The notes beneath the pieces are model-generated. The model had not been told where the DNA came from and ran no database searches. It worked only from the letters and a program-made list of their open reading frames with translations. Below, piece by piece: positions 51,461-64,000 of a stretch of DNA of 64,000 nucleotides; the stretch's first letter is position 1; each line of letters starts with the position of its first letter. The position numbers and the translations under genes are program-made. The stretch covers positions 1,757,681 through 1,821,680 of the forward strand of contig VWZF01005682.1 of assembly GCA_013396755.1 (NCBI GenBank), read 5' to 3'. The DNA comes from Sclerurus mexicanus. Its lineage: Eukaryota; Chordata; Aves; Passeriformes; Furnariidae.

Positions 51461-51788
51461 TACCTCCACCAAGCCCAGGTGGGACTCCCAGGACATCCCA
51501 TCGGCTGGACCGACGCTGCAACCAGGACTGGTTATCTTTTTCTCACTTTTCCTCTCTCTCTCGCTGTCTTCTTGTTTGACTCAGATCTCTCTTTCCCTTT
51601 GCCCTTCCCCTTACTCCTCTATCCAAAACCCACCGCCGCGTGCTGTCAAGGACTAACACACCCATTCCCGTGCCGGCTTGCTAATGTAACTTCCTTCCAC
51701 GCAACCTGCCAACAAAACTTCCCCGACTGTTCGCGGACCCTCTGACCTCCTCTGAGTCCCTCCCACCACGACCCCTGGCGAGCCCCGG

Positions 51789-51789
51789 N
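51789..51789. other. Ambiguous base (N)
   Basis: The only N in the window, in a CCCCGGNGG context inside the GC-rich LTR. It probably marks an assembly or consensus ambiguity. Confidence 0.95.
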
Positions 51790-54559
51790 GGTAAAAGAAA
51801 ATAGCGTGAGGACGAGGGGAAACACTCAGCCTGTGCGGAAGGCAGTGGTGTCCATCCCCTGAACACACGATTTCGGGGGTGGGGGCAACATATGTAAAGG
51901 AAAGAATAAATTAATCAGGGGAAAAAAAACCAACAAACCACTAACAATGCGCTTTATGTGCTCACGCCCCAGCTGATGTCTCCACTCGTTTCAGTGTGTT
52001 TATGACTAGGCAGAAAGAACTGCTCTTCTTGCCTCCTGCTTCAAATGGCGATTGCTCTTCTGAGCATCTCTAAGTGTCTTTTTAAAGTACCATAGAGGTG
52101 AGCTGACCATATGTAGCGTTTCATTAACCTCAGATAGAGGTATAAATTTAACTTTCTGCTGCACAGAAGTCACTGGAAGTTGTATAAGGATCCATTTGAG
52201 AAATGCATTCATTTTTGCTTCTTCATTGGACATATAACATACGATCATATATACGATTAATTTTTTAAACCTTCAGTGGCATTAATTTTCTTGGAAACTG
52301 AAAACCTATTTTAAAATCAATAAAAACGCCCCAAACCAATCGTTTTCTGGTCACTTATTTGCATAGAAATAATGCAGAAGAGCATGTCACTTACTACTTT
52401 TTTGGTTAGCAAACCCATTTTAAAAAATAATAAATTGAAAGTTTTGGAATTTAGGGTCTTAATTTTCAAAGCTGATCCTCAAGACCCCTAAACAGGCCAA
52501 AGTCTGCTCTCATTAATCCATAGTTGTGAATCTGCTATTTCGCCCTAATACTACTGTCTCGTGGTCACAGCAGCCAAATTCTTCACCATTTGTAAGTATT
52601 GGAACCAAGAGAGCATCACTCCTTGTCAGCTCTTCAATCACCTTTGCCAGGAAGTTAAAACCAATGAATGCAGGACACATGTAAGGGTGTCAAAATTTGG
52701 CTTTTAAAGACACTGGGTCATACTATGGTCTGTCCAAATACATCTAGGCAAGCTCTAAGATAGAAAACAGTGCTCTGAACATCTTCCTCCTATCACCAGC
52801 CATGTTACTGCTACTTTCTGGACAGTGAGCCTCAAGAAACATATTGATTAAGCAGAGCAAACCAGAGAATCAACACAAGGAAAATATATAATCTGCCAGA
52901 AGTGAAAGACTGTAGGTTGTTTCCCTTGGAAGCAAGGAGAGGAGGAATTAAAGCAGCTGGGTCTTTGGTTATGGTTCTCTCCCAAAGCTCCTCTCAGCAG
53001 GGCACAGCTGTGTGTTATGTTATGCACAGGATGGTGCTGGTCGAGACAATCTGTCCATTACTATTTAATTTAATACTAAACACTAGTATGTTCCAGCATA
53101 TTGCCACTATTAATGTGTAGCAATGCTGTCCAGATTTGTTATGCCATTTAAGTTAATTGTCTGCATACTTTTCCTATAAATTACTCTCCCAAACAGTCTG
53201 TGCTGCAGTATTCTGTGTTGCAGTCAGGATCGATGCTGGTAAGAATCTCTGTCAGGAACGAAGGAGAAACAGATACCAGATTAAATCTCGTGAAACTGAT
53301 AACAAGGGATGTGTGTGTATGTTTTGGATTTACCTTTTACCACTGAGAATTTCCAAAGTACCTGTAAATGTAGCATCTGACCAGTATACTTAGAATGGCA
53401 GGGACCAAAATTTCATGCCAAAGATTAAAGTTTCTGAGGTCAGAAAGAGGAGAGAGTATTATTGAGAGTTATCAAGGAAATCATGAGACATATCATATAA
53501 AACTGGTAGAGTCAGTACTTGAGCCTTGCTGAATTGTCATGTACATACAAATGAATGAAGAATAAATCTTCCCAGCCGCTGCACTAGGATTAGAGGTTGG
53601 AAGAGTTAATTGTTCCTACAAGCATTTGTATATTTAATTACCACAATATATTGTAAAAGCGAAAAGAGGCATGAGCTGTGGACTTCTGCTAATTTCTTTA
53701 GGTAATGTATTCAGAAACGTTAGACAATAAAGAATGTAATGTTCTTTCTAGACACTGTAATAATTGTCTGTATGATACCTTTGGTTGACTAGGTACCACA
53801 AGGTAGTATATTATATAAAATCCTAGGCTGGAACTAGTCATGGCATTCAGGAATTACAAGAGTACAATTATTCCTTGAAGAAGATGGTATATATGCCAAC
53901 AGGCCCAGGTATCTTTTGTGAATAAGTAAATCTCCTCTGCTTTAAAAACTGTTAAAAAAATCTATTCAGGAATCTTGCAAATACTATTTTAATACTACCA
54001 AGCTTCTCAAGGATTTTTTTTCCTTCTGGGCACAATGCTGGAGCAATAGCTGTTAGAGTTCTTTGTTTCTGGTAGCATTTGTGTGGTTTACCAGTTAATT
54101 TTGCCTTTTGCAATAGATTCATTACAGGCATTTCTAATGGCATACAGCATTCATTTGTAGTCCTGATTGTTTTTGTAACATCAGAGCTTTAAAATAACCT
54201 GGCTTTATTATTTACTATTATTTATATAGCAATATAGATATGCATAGCACTCTTCAGGCATAAGAATACTCCTAAAATGTAGCAATAATCTTCAGACACT
54301 GCTTCTGGACTTCAATACAGCAAGTTCTGAACATCAGGTCAATTAGATTTTCAGTCTCCACTTCCATTTCCTGAAGTAGTATTAGCTAAAGGAGAGGTGA
54401 ACCTGCTGTAACACTGAAGGGTACTGTAGAGAAAGCAAGGGTCAATTTTCTTTTAGAGTGTGGGAGATGATAGTTTTTGACAGGTACCGTCAATTTCAGC
54501 TTTTTGCAATAAAATGGGAAGTGTGTACAGCATTTTACATCTCCTAAGCAGATTACCCA

Positions 54560-54581
54560 ACACATACACACACACACGCAC
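54560..54581 (+). repeat. (AC)n repeat
   Basis: ACACATACACACACACACGC; short CA microsatellite. Confidence 0.8.
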
Positions 54582-56439
54582 TTGTCAAAGCTAATGGCAT
54601 TCTTTCTGCTGAACCTGACAAATTTCAGTCCTAAATCTAAACAAGAATAAATCATGGACAGATTTTGACATTTTACCCTCCTTCTGGGACTGCCTCTTCA
54701 GGGAGCAGAGAAATTTCTCTTCTCCAGCATCCTATAGCTATAACAATTAGTGCTATCAACCCTGCAGAATGCAGTGTCCCCATAACACAGCAAGCTTGCT
54801 CCTAACAAAACATTTTCTGTCAAGTGCATAAAACTAAAAGTGATACTACAGATTTCATTCATATTAAGGTTTTGTGGGTTTGGTCTACAATGAACTCAGA
54901 TATTTTGCTTGCCATAGGCATGTTTCAGATCAAGTATTTTAAAAATCAAGCTGAACAATTCTTATCTAGTTTAAGGTTTTCTGTTCACAACTAATTGTAC
55001 AGCAAGGTAGAGTACTCAGCCAGAAAAAACCTTGGTAAGGTAAAATGCATCTCTAAAAATTCAATTTTTATTTTTCCATCATGATATAAAAACTATATAT
55101 GCAGTGCTAATTATAGATATGCCTCTAGGTATATTTGCCATTGCTTGTCATTGCTCTGAAATGTGGGCATATGTTCCCAATGATCAATTACATGCATATA
55201 CTCTGTAGTATATTCAGCAGTGTGTCTTATCTATTTAGCCAAGATATCCTGGGAAAAAGCTTTGTATGTGAACTCTTGAGCATCATATTCAGCTGTTGGA
55301 CTAAGTATTTTAGCGCTGACAGCAAAGGAAAAAGCAGTTCTCCAGCGATCAAATCCTCCTGATAGCACTTGCTGGCTCCTGGGAAAAACAGAGTGGGCTG
55401 CAGAAAAGCTTGCCTGTCCTGCCTGTCTTTTCGAAGGTCTCTAGAAGTTTGATGCTTTTCTTAAGGCTTTAGACTTCTAGTCTCCTTGGATTAAATAAAA
55501 ATCTTAGCTCTATGGTTGTGGAAAGAAAGCTTAAAAATGCAAAACCTTAAAATCTGTAAACCAACAGTGAATAATGAAGAACGAACAGGTACTTTCAGAG
55601 AAGAAAAGAGAGGGGGCATTGCATTGTTTTAATTTTATGGATTTTTTAATACTGTTTCTTTCAAAGAAGAGAATTTTATCCTATTGACATTCCCACAGAA
55701 ATGATGATATGGCTGACTGGGATTCTCAGAATACTTTGTAGAGAGAAAGGATCTCTGATTCCTCTCATTTTTGGTACAGTTCATGGTGCTGCTGAGTTGG
55801 AAATAAAGGTTCAGTACAGAATGCTATTCTGGTTTATTATTGCAATTTTATGAAAAACACAAGTGAGGAAGGGAATATGCTGATTCTTAATATTCCACAT
55901 GTCCACTGAGGGATTTTCTCAAAGCAAGATAATTTTTTATCTTTCTACCTCCCAGAAAATAAAATAAAAAATTGTTGTTAGTAGATGGAGGCAACAGAAA
56001 TTTGCAGAAAAAAAAGCTTTATTTTGACAAATGACTATTCTCACTCTGTTTTCTGTTTTCTTCCTGTCCCACTGATGGGGAGGGAGGGAGCCATGAGCTG
56101 TGTGTGTGCTCACTTGCTAGCAAAGATTAATGTGTCACAGCATCAGACCCAGTTAGGAATGTAAGACAACTACAAACATAAACCATCGGGTAGAATAGGC
56201 GGCCAGTATTTGGCAGGCCTAGAAAAATATAAGTACTGAATTAAAATTCTTATGGAGGATTTGGGAAGGGTTGAGATTTGGTGGCATTTGCATGTTTCAG
56301 GAGAACGAATACATTAGCATTCTGATGTTTTAGCATCTATTTAGCAACTACAACATTAAATAAATTAAGGCTGGAAGCTGATCCTTTTTTCTAAATCCAG
56401 CTAGCACAGACTTACTCATATACATGCTGCCCGAGACAG

Positions 56440-56487
56440 CCTCCACTAGGCTAAGTAGCTAAGTGACTAGGTTGATCCTAGTGGAGG
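56440..56487 (+). repeat. Perfect 11-bp inverted repeat with 26-nt loop
   Basis: CCTCCACTAGG (56440-56450) and CCTAGTGGAGG (56477-56487). The loop itself contains AGTAGCTAAGTGACTAGG. The origin is unknown. Confidence 0.88.
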
Positions 56488-57523
56488 TAATATGCATGTC
56501 CCTACTACTTAAAGTCCAAGTGTCCTGAGAGCCTTATGTAGCGCTGCTGTGACTCTAAAACTTAATTATTATTTTGAGGGATATTTCAGCTCAGTGTGTC
56601 TGAAGCAATATGAGGGATGGGTTGCAGACCATGAAATATGTTCTAGTAACTGAAGGGCTGATGAGTGATGCACTGTGGAGTATCACACAAAGGCATGTGG
56701 GATGCGTTTGAAAATGCAGAGGTTGCTGGGACAGTGCTGGAGAGTTGTTTAGGGTGGAGAAAGTTAAAACTGGTACAGTCATTAATACTGATTTTCTGGG
56801 AGTCGTGTCTGGCATGAACCATCCTTAGAGTCAGGCCTGAACACTGTCCTGGAGAGAGTTTGGATTGTCCACAACAGAGCTGTGAAATAAATGAGCATTG
56901 AAGCAATGTAAGTGTTGGGTGCTTGGGTTCATTTTACATCCCTCTTGTTTTGAGCACTATAGATGTAAAGTATTTAGATTCTACAGTTACTGTTTGCAGC
57001 CAGAAGTTTCTAAATTTCAACAGGAAAAAGATATTAGATCTGAATTTTATATAGCATTGTAGGATTAAAGATACAGCAGCAGTGGCCACATTAATTATGA
57101 TCAATTTTTGTAATTAAATATGAGTTATTAAGGCATCAATCTGCATGGACAAGACTCCAGATGTTGAAGCTGAATTTTTACCAGATAGAGTGTCTGTAGG
57201 CACAGCTGTTATTCCACAAATGTTTGCATCCCTCAGACATGACTTTGTTATCATTTTTGTGCTACTTCTAGTGCCTCTGCACCTCCTGTATTGATCCTGA
57301 AGTTCTACCTAAGGTAGTAAGTTTGATGCTTGCTTTCATATGCCAGCACCTTGTACATAAAATATAGATACATATATTTGTGAAGAGAAGTGGTGCAAGG
57401 GACTATACACCAGTTCACCCCTTTACAATACACTGCCATTGCACGCCAGTGTCTATACAAAATGTTGTGTGTACAAATGAAGATCATCCCTGCTGCAGAG
57501 CATGTTAGAAGGAATGGTGGGAG

Positions 57524-57553
57524 GAAGAGACCATTGATGAAGAGACCATTGAT
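57524..57553 (+). repeat. 15-bp tandem duplication
   Basis: Two perfect adjacent copies of GAAGAGACCATTGAT (57524-57538 and 57539-57553). The unit length is a multiple of three, but no convincing protein surrounds it. Confidence 0.9.
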
Positions 57554-60500
57554 GCTGCCTCCTTTGGGGGAGCCCTAGGAGATACGTCCTTCTGGATGTG
57601 GCAGCTTTGGGAGGTATGCTGCTGATGTCAGGGACCCATACAGTACCCCAAGGAGCATTACAACCACCAGGCAGCCTGTGGCTTTCCATGTGGCACTTCA
57701 TTTTGTTCCTTCCTCAGCATTTGTGGGGTATGCTGTAAGACCTAGGTTGTCTAGGCAGTCAGGAAACCCAGCCACACAATAATCCCTTCAGCAATGTGTT
57801 TTTAGTGTAGCTTGATCAGCTGAGAACAAAACCTGACAAGATCTGCATGTGTGGAGCTGGATTTCCCTAGCTCTGCTGCATTAAGCTGGAATAGCATTAA
57901 GAGTTATTTTTCGCTTGGGTTGGAAGTTGCCAAACATCTTTATTTTGCTAATGATATTAAGAAGATTGCTGGTTATCCCAGCCCTAAATATCCCATAGAT
58001 ATAGTACCACTGGTCAGATGTGATCACTAAAGGGAACTGCATTTTGCATAAGTGGATCATGTATTTTTCCTCTGTTCAGGCAGAATTAGGAAAGTCAAAG
58101 TAAAGAAGTTTTCTAATTGAGCAGAACTGAAAGGCAGAATTGGAGCTGTGCAGGACCATTGCCTTAGGATTTATCTGAGGGTTAGTTTTTAATTTCCCTC
58201 TTTCTTCGCACACTTGTGCAAAACAGAAACTAGTAAACCCTGAGAGTTATCCCCTCTGTCATAGGGAAATTTGATGTGCCAGGGTAAAACATTGCCAGAA
58301 ATACGGCGTTGAGCCAGACCTCACCATGCTTCTGCTGAAGCAGTCTATTCCAAGACTGCACAAACCTTCTTGTCTAGATTCTTAGTGCAGATCTGCTTGC
58401 TGTCTCCCCTGTGACTCCAGTCTGCCTAGGTGCTGTGATGGAGACAATCAAACTTGAGCTTCACCTGAAACCAGTACATGTATTTGCACTCCTGACAGCT
58501 CAAAGTCCAGACAGGGGTGGGCTTACAAGGAATTGAAACCAGTTTGTAGTAACTCCAAAGTTTTGAGCCTATCCCTAGTAATACTCATTTCTGATAAGGC
58601 AAAGTACTCCCAAAGCAATGTCTGGAGTTAGAGGATGGAGGGAAGGCAGCAGGTACAGGACAGCTGCTGGCTCTGGTACTCCACTTTCCTCTCAGAGTTA
58701 CCCCTTGGATGGCAACAACAAAATGGAGAAGTGTGAAAACACGCAGAGGCCAACAACATCTGAAGAAGAACAAAGCAGACAAGTGTCCATCTACCAACAA
58801 CAGCAAGAGCAGTAGTAAGTAACAAGCAGCCTGACACAGATGATGATATGTGTATTGGGTGCCTGTTCTCCAGCTTGCTTGAGGTGTACACCTTTAAAGG
58901 TGGAAATACTTTATAGGGAGCCTGTGAATGGGGCTGAGCACACAAGCAGCATGTTGTCATTTTCTTCACGCTTCCTATATGAGACCAGAGTTGTTCCATC
59001 AGGCTTTGTGACAGCATGGCTACACCCTGTGCAATGGCCTTGGCCAATTCTGTATGCTGGATATTGGCATATGAGGTGTCTGTTTCCTGGCATCTTTTTT
59101 CAAACTGAAATTTCAAACCTGGTTCTAAATCCCTGTTTTCTGTTTCTCCTAATATTTCATTCTGGAAAGTCTAAAAATACTTCCTTTGGCTTAAGAAATG
59201 AATATAGGCTGCATTCCAGCACTGATCTGAATGCAGTCAAGGACACAGAACAGCTTCCAGCAATCCCATGCTGACAAAAGTAAAACCAAACTTTGACCCT
59301 CAATATCATTTTGTGCTTTATTGGGATCTCGGTCCATCTCTGCTTTTCCAATAATGATTCTGAGATAGCTCAAATAAGCTGTGTCTTGCAGATATAATAC
59401 AGAATAGAAACTGAAAGTAGTGTGTGTGCATTTTACACACGTGTTTAATGCAAATATGCTTAGCTGACCAGAGCTAATTGTTTAGTCTTTTTCCTCAAAT
59501 GTGCTTTTCTTTTTTTGAGCTGTTAGAAACAGTCCATGCAATGCTGTTGTAATTATTATGTGCTGATTTTACTTAGCTTGCTTCTATTTCTTACTGCTTT
59601 CGAAGTGTAGCTGAGGAAAACTGCAATCTCTTTTGGTTTCCTTTCCCTTTTTTTCCGGATGAAGAAGGTGGAGGCACACTGTGAAGGAGGTGCCAGGCAG
59701 GTCATAGCAAGCAGTGATCAGCAGCTTTCCATTGTAACCCATGAATGCTTACCTACTAGGTAGTGATGATACAGGGACTATTGAGACCTTGATCCCTTTG
59801 AAATCTACCAGCGCTTTAATGACTGACTTTCAGCACAGCAAACAATTCCTTAGTTACACTCAGTTTATTTTCTGCCACTTCCAAATACGAAAGACCCTCT
59901 GTTTTGCCTGCCCTCACAGTGCCATATATCCACAGAACAGTGAGAACAGCGAGAACAGCCCTAGTATTTGTGCTGTATGCATTTTTTGCTGTTTGGTTGG
60001 AGGTTTTGTTGGGGTTTTTTTGGTTTGGTTTCATTTGGTTTTTTGGGATGGGGGTGATGGAGGACAGGGGGATAGTGGTAGTTTTCCCTTTGGCATAACT
60101 GTCTTTGCCCAGATTTTGTCTGGCATACAAACCCCCTGGTATAGGTTAGGTGAATAACTAATGAATTGGTTAGCCAGAGCTCCCTGCAGAATGTAAGGCC
60201 AGGGCACATATAGTCATACAAATTCTGACCAGATGATGGGAAACCCCCTAAAACTAGGTAAGTTTTTGTGGAACACAAAGTTTAAGTCCTGTTCCCTTTG
60301 TCATCTTATATGTTGCTTGCAGAACTAGAGGTGTTTTGCACCTACTGCAAGGACTGCGTAATATTTCTTGCTGTGTGATACCAAAGATTCTCTCTGTGTC
60401 TTCATAAAGTTCTAACAAAGAATTAATTCCTGAATCTCAAGTGTGCAAATTAAAGTCTGCATTAGTAGTTACCGGGAAAGAGGGGGGACAAGGGAAAGGC

Positions 60501-63500
60501 ACGTTGCAAAAAGAAACTGTGTAATTTGAGTGGTACAAATACTCAAAAAAAGAAGTGAAAAAGGCTGGGGTTTGCATCCTTCCCTTGAAGAGTGGGATGC
60601 TAGGCTGTCAGTTTGAATGTGTTGAAGCTGCTTAAATGGCAATTTCCTTAACTAACCCAGATTAAACTGGTAGATAGTATCTGAAATACTGAAGCAGACA
60701 AGGGGAGATCTTTATTCTCAAAACAAAAATTATTTTGTTCATTATTACTTTGTTTTGTTATCTCAAGTTACATTTCAAGGAAGATGTCAGATTAAAATAC
60801 AATTTTAGCAGTGATAAAGTTGACTCAGCCTTTTAGACACCAATCCTTTCAAATATGATCTTTAAAACTAAAATACTGGGACACCCTCAGAATAGTACAG
60901 GTTTTCAGGCTCTGGAATAACCAGAGCAGTTGGGCAGCTGAAGTCACAGTAGAAATAAAAACACACAGACTAGCTTTAACTAGAGGCTTTCTGGAATATG
61001 TATAGAAGAAGGAACATGAGGAGCCCAAGCAGGATACCTTCGTGCCAAGGAGTGTCTCTAGTCCAACTTCTGTGCTGCTTGCTATCTTTTTGGAAGCAGT
61101 CAGGATATGCTTTTCCTGCCAGCAAAGCAGGAGGTGGAGTCTCTTTTGAAGGCTCTTGTGTGAGTTATTTCCATGCAAACTCTCAGTCTCAATCTGTGAG
61201 AGCAATTTGGAATGGGAACACACCTCAGAAACATCTTAAGGTGGGATCAGGGGATCTATCATGTATACTGGATGCATGAAAAATGTGTGGGATGTGGCAT
61301 GTAACAGTATCATCCACCAGCCGATATTCAAACTTGACTATGAGAAAGTACACGGTGGGTAGCTAGTATTAGAGTATAATTTTGCTTTTGAAAAGCCCTT
61401 ATATAATCTGTTGAGGCTGAGAAGTGACAATAAAATGGTCCTAATTAAGTTAAGAAAAATACATGTTCAAATGCAAAATTGAAATCACACTTTGCACATC
61501 CTCCTCCAGTTATATATAGAATGTGGTTTCAGGCATGGAGACAAAAGTCACCAGGATGACAAGTGCTTGAAACTGCTTATAAGAATAAGCTTGCATTTAA
61601 GTTGCTTCACTTTGTCTGCTAAGTGCCATGAAATTAACTTGTAGAAAGTGAGTTCTTAAATTGCCCCTGTTCATATCTTTTCAGAAACAGAAGTCTGTAC
61701 AGAAGAAAAGGTGGAGGAAAGTGGGGAAATTAGAGGGTAATGTATAGCTAGTTCTTGAAAAAGAAACTGCTGCTCCCATCAACAGTCTGTCATCAGCACC
61801 TTTAAAGCTTGCAAGAATTATATTGGTTCTGGTAAAATCCATTAAAAAATGAAATTCAAGATAATAAAACCTGAGGATACATTGCCGCACAGCTGGTAAC
61901 AGTCCCTCATCATTTTGTGTGAAAGGAGAGCAGAGTTGCTAGAATGGTTGACTTGATAAATTATATTCTTTGACTGCTGGAACCAAATCCATCAGAACTT
62001 TCTTCATTTTCCAGTCTTCATCCTGAATTAAAAAAAAAAAAATAATTAAAAAAATCTATAGTGTTGAAAGACCCTTCAATCTTTTGCTGATAGACTATAC
62101 TTAGCAGTTCTGATTTCTTTTTCTTTCATCATATGAAGTTTCTTTAAAAAAAAAAATTACAAAACTGTAGGTGGATACTTAGCAAAATGCTTGTTTTGCC
62201 CACTGCTCTCTCACTGGTGGGAATGCTAGAAGGGTAATTCGAATTATGGACGATGTGTTCAGAGTCCCGCTCTGCATTTGCTGCAGAGAAGAAATCTCCC
62301 AACTCTGTCTATCAGGCTGATGTACTAAACTTTACAGCCCAGTGGAGTGATTCAGAGATGCCCAGCTTCGTTGTGATCAGTAGCCAGCCTTTTTTTCATC
62401 CAAGTGTTTGATGGCAGGGTCTTTTTAAGATAATAATTATAGTGTTAGTGTGGATTGTGGGGGTTGCTGTGTTCCTTATAATGCTTGGAGGAGGGGAGGA
62501 AGTCCTTTCAACTCCTGTATTAGAAGGCTTTTTTGGAAGAGCTTGATTTGCACAAGCCCTAATGTGTTCCCTTGATGAGGAGCTGTCGTGAGGTGATGAA
62601 TAAAGACTGTATGGGAGGATGCTGTGTTTGGGCAGGGGCAATAAAAGGACAAATTCTCTGATGCAGAGGCAGCGGAAGAGGAAATACAGTGTTGAAAAAA
62701 AAAAAGAGAGGGGAAGCAGTGGTGAACATGCCACTAGATTAAGTCTTAATCTTCATGTGATACCGCGTCTGACTTGCTGAGCTCTCCAGGCATGCTGGCA
62801 AGCCTGACTCGCGACACGTGGACACCTCTGCGGGGGATAGCTCTGCTCAGTGCTTGGTGTTGCCGAGCCCAGCGCCTGGCCCTGCCCATGTATGAATGCT
62901 CCATGCTCCTCACAGCTAGTGAGTGCCAGGTGCTCCAGCTGGCTCTGGCATGCTCGCTACATGCCTGACGCTGTGCTGCACTGACATAACTTAGCTGCTC
63001 CAGGACCTGGGGACAGCATAAGCATGGCCATGTCTGACTTCATAGACTTTGCTGGGTTTGATGCTAATCTACAACACTGCCACAGTGAGTTCTGCCCCTT
63101 TGGGTGTAATCTGACCACAAGCATAGGCTGACTAATGGCATCTTAGTGTTTTACAGAGGAGAGAGAAAGCCATGCTCTGAGCCATATTTGGGCTGAGAGC
63201 TACCACTTGGCTGCCTGATCTGATCCATCACTGTGGCAGTTTTCTTGGAGCTTTAGAAGCTGGTTGAGATTGTCCCACAACAGGGTGCTGGCTGAAGCAC
63301 CTGCCCTTCATTATGATGTGCTAAGTGCAGAACAAGCTGCTGAGTCTGAGCCCCATCTGAACTCTTGGAAATGCAGTTCCAAGTTTCATTTTTAGTCTTT
63401 AGACCGAATTTTAACTTAAGGAGTTTTTTTTACAAACATGTAGGTAATAGCAGAAGCTCAGGACTGTTCCTTTCCTGCAGATTTCTGACTCATACTTTCT

Positions 63501-64000
63501 CCTGGGCCTTTCTCTGCTGCTGTTTCCCTTCTTGCTCTTTCCCTGTGCATGATCACTTCTTCAGGACTTAACTCTTTGCTTTATACCAAAGGCTCAAAAT
63601 GGCAAAAATGTTGGCAGTTCTAATGAAAGCTTTAGCTAACCAGAGGGACCAGATACAGAAGTGAGTTACCCTGGCTTAATAAGCTTCCAGCCATCATATG
63701 AGCTGTGATAATTAAGTGTATTCCTGGCCTAAGTCTATTGCTGGTAAACACAGGACAAAATCCACAGAAATAGACCTTTGATGATAAACATTTCTTGCTA
63801 ATGCAGTTCATTTTCTGCATCTCGTGCTAAGAGCACACACACAGTGAGAATGAATCCAGCAGTGTGTAATGCTAAGCCCCAGTAATTCACTTTTGTCTCT
63901 GAGCTGCAAACTGGTAAGATGCTACTGATAAAGATGGAAAGCCAGAGCCCTAAGCCTGCATGCAAGGTTTGTACACCCTCCCAGAGCCACTAACAACCGC

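Larger units (their letters stand above)
50932..51890 (+). mobile_element. Probable solo LTR of an endogenous retrovirus
   Basis: A stretch with clearly higher GC and CpG content than its surroundings. In plus-strand order it has a U3-like part with a 23-bp tandem repeat (51143-51188), a GC box GGGGGGCGGGG (51431-51441), a TATA-like CATAAAAAGG (51451-51460), a long pyrimidine-rich tract (about 51528-51615), and an end reading TTTCGGGGGTGGGGGCAACA (51871-51890). This order resembles LTRs of songbird endogenous retroviruses, where CT-rich sequence follows the TATA box. TGT at 50932 and ACA at 51890 are plausible termini, but no matching target duplication was found, so the left edge is uncertain. 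No primer-binding site, gag, pol or env follows, which suggests a solo LTR. A host CpG-rich promoter is the alternative. Confidence 0.6.
51891..64000. other. Region upstream of the LTR without recognisable exons
   Basis: AT-rich sequence with short repeats (54560-54581, 57524-57553, 56440-56487). Two fairly long overlapping open frames occur on opposite strands at 58628-59274 but resemble no protein I know. DNAJC15 exon 1 might be here or beyond the window. EPSTI1, the mammalian upstream neighbour, was looked for by its conserved peptides and not seen. Confidence 0.55.

Noticed and set aside
51024..51521. 165-codon open frame on the minus strand
   Set aside because: It lies antisense within the probable LTR, has no resemblance to DNAJC15 exon 1 or any known protein, and the higher GC content lowers stop frequency.
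50900..51890. CpG-rich stretch as the DNAJC15 promoter and first exon
   Set aside because: No minus-strand frame fits the DNAJC15 N-terminus or ends in a phase-0 donor, and the signals (TATA-like box, pyrimidine-rich leader) run in the plus direction as in an LTR.
62774..62968. 64-codon open frame in a GC-richer patch
   Set aside because: It does not match the DNAJC15 N-terminus on either strand and resembles no known protein.
52000..64000. EPSTI1 exons expected from mammalian gene order
   Set aside because: No coiled-coil segment typical of EPSTI1 was seen in any frame.

Overview
The window is vertebrate nuclear DNA, AT-rich and mostly non-coding, and almost certainly from a bird, most likely a songbird (passerine). 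Three things point there: fragments of CR1 LINEs with the typical avian 3' ends, a tRNA-Ile-derived SINE carrying a CR1 tail (the arrangement known as TguSINE1 in zebra finch and other passerines), and an LTR of the kind common in songbird genomes. The species call is inference from repeat types. One N is present at 51789.

The only gene I can support is DNAJC15 (MCJ, a mitochondrial inner-membrane J-protein), on the minus strand. Five exons were found by reading conserved peptide segments and canonical GT/AG splice sites: exon 2 (44717-44768), exon 3 (42936-43009), exon 4 (35599-35675), exon 5 (33713-33783) and exon 6 with the stop (30683-30753). They join in frame without stops and encode 114 residues, matching human DNAJC15 from about residue 37 to the end (150 aa). 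Exon 1, encoding about 36 N-terminal residues, was not found.

Layout: 1-24970 is gene-free sequence downstream of DNAJC15, with some possible conserved non-coding segments, short tandem repeats and one striking hairpin. 24971-26135 holds two adjacent minus-strand CR1 copies, the larger with recognisable reverse-transcriptase sequence. 26136-30550 is gene-free except for a short CR1 3' end (30427-30512) just beyond the DNAJC15 3' UTR. 30683-44768 is DNAJC15 exons 6 to 2; intron 4 contains a plus-strand CR1 fragment and intron 3 an (ATCT)n microsatellite. Upstream of exon 2 lie the SINE (47276-47416) and a probable solo LTR (about 50932-51890). 52-64 kb shows no exon I can recognise.

The window is best read as a small conserved mitochondrial gene spread over more than 14 kb of AT-rich DNA with sparse retroelements. 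I see no operon, CRISPR array, rRNA or functional tRNA gene, and no novel multi-gene system. In mammals the neighbours of DNAJC15 are EPSTI1 and ENOX1; no exon of either was recognised here.
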